Positions 13,001 through 13,532 of a stretch of 13,532 nucleotides of DNA are shown here, one piece after another (the stretch's first letter is position 1; each line of letters starts with the position of its first letter). Position numbers and translations under genes: made by a program. The notes under the pieces are model-generated. The model did no database searches, was not told where the DNA came from, and saw only the letters and a program-made list of their open reading frames with translations. Source of the stretch: JAGZEG01 sp963930185 (GTDB taxonomy: Bacteria > Actinomycetota > Coriobacteriia > Coriobacteriales > UMGS124); assembly GCA_963930185.1 (NCBI GenBank), contig CAWVLT010000084.1, forward strand, positions 1-13,532, read 5' to 3'.

Positions 13001-13532
13001 CTATATCTCCTCGCCGCGCAGGCGCTCGCGCAGCAGGGCGAACCACAGGAAGATCCCGGCGACGAGGTCGGCCACCGGGACGAGCGAGCACACCACGTAG
13101 GCGCGCAGCCAGGCACGCGAGATCAGCCCCTGCGCGAACGCCCCGCGCGCCGCGCCGATCACGTAGATCGAGCTGCACAGGATGCCCAGGTACAGGACGG
13201 CCACCAGCATGGCCCACGCCCATGGGTGGAGCATGTCGGGGCTTACGAGGAACACCGAGACATAGACCATCAACACGATGATCTCAAGTGGCAGCGTGCA
13301 CACCTTGGCGATGAAGCCGTGACGGGCCAGGTGGCTCGTGCGTCGATCGTCGGGCACGCGCAGGCACGCGACGAACCACGCGCACGCCACGAGCACCATG
13401 ATGCCCATGACCAGGACGACAAAGCGGGTGGACAGATAGAAGGCGCAGGCGTAGAAGCCCACCACGTACAGGATGGGAATCACGACGCGCAGGACGGCCA
13501 GGGCGGTGGCGGCCCGCAGGGAGAGCTCCCTG
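13001..13532 (-). CDS. Multi-pass membrane protein, 5' end outside the window
   Basis: The frame ends with a TAG at 13001 and stays open to the window edge, so the start is probably off the right side. Numbering from an internal GTG at 13483, it shows five hydrophobic segments at about 2-18, 21-41, 62-80, 87-110 and 127-151, with basic loops between (for example RVPDDRRTS, 42-50). That GTG has no ribosome site upstream, and the residues before it (RELSLRAATALAVLRV) read as protein, which also argues for a longer gene. The tail is charged (LRERLRGEEI). It is an integral inner-membrane protein. I do not recognise the family, and it has no evident link to the toxin-like pair, which it meets convergently. 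Confidence 0.6.
   Translation of the reverse strand, partial: RELSLRAATALAVLRVVIPILYVVGFYACAFYLSTRFVVLVMGIMVLVACAWFVACLRVPDDRRTSHLARHGFIAKVCTLPLEIIVLMVYVSVFLVSPDMLHPWAWAMLVAVLYLGILCSSIYVIGAARGAFAQGLISRAWLRAYVVCSLVPVADLVAGIFLWFALLRERLRGEEI

Noticed and set aside
12252..13223. A 323-codon minus-strand open frame opposite the HTH gene and overlapping the membrane protein gene
   Set aside because: It would overlap both the XRE HTH gene and the membrane protein frame, and its sequence has no recognisable domain.

Overview
This is a high-GC bacterial window with dense, short-spaced genes, GTG as well as ATG starts and clear purine-rich Shine-Dalgarno sites. A Tat-exported, FAD-dependent fumarate-reductase-like protein sits beside a divergent TetR regulator. 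Next to it are an endonuclease IV, a serC-serA-DUF1015 cluster of the type seen in anaerobes, and a PurF variant that I recall from anaerobic Firmicutes and Coriobacteriia. Together these suggest an anaerobic actinobacterium of the class Coriobacteriia (Olsenella, Collinsella or Eggerthella relatives). That assignment is inference from gene content, not from a marker gene.

Left part, minus strand (about 115-5778): a likely serine biosynthesis cluster reads right to left, serC, serA, DUF1015. After a 324-base gap comes a PurF-like gene whose product keeps the PRPP loop and Fe-S cysteines but lacks the catalytic N-terminal cysteine. SerC and SerA would carry 3-phosphoglycerate to phosphoserine. 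No phosphoserine phosphatase is present, and the conserved DUF1015 neighbour is a candidate for the last step or for its control.

Centre (5779-7970): a 437-base divergent intergenic region holds a perfect 20-bp palindrome, several inverted repeats and an AT-rich array of nine AACCT boxes. It leads into a plus-strand regulator with an AlbA_2/Schlafen-type domain, a GHKL-type ATPase domain and a C-terminal winged helix. Two strong hairpins lie between this gene and the convergent flavoprotein gene.

Right-centre (7971-11503): the Tat flavoprotein gene (minus) is divergent from a TetR regulator gene (plus), whose end overlaps the endonuclease IV gene by 10 bases. This looks like a regulator-controlled reductase next to a regulator-nfo operon.

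Right end (11504-13532): a two-gene unit with less GC-rich codon use encodes a DUF3990 ADP-ribosyltransferase-fold protein and an overlapping XRE-type HTH protein. A palindrome overlaps its predicted -10 element. It reads as a toxin-antitoxin-like module. The window ends inside a minus-strand multi-pass membrane protein gene of unknown function.
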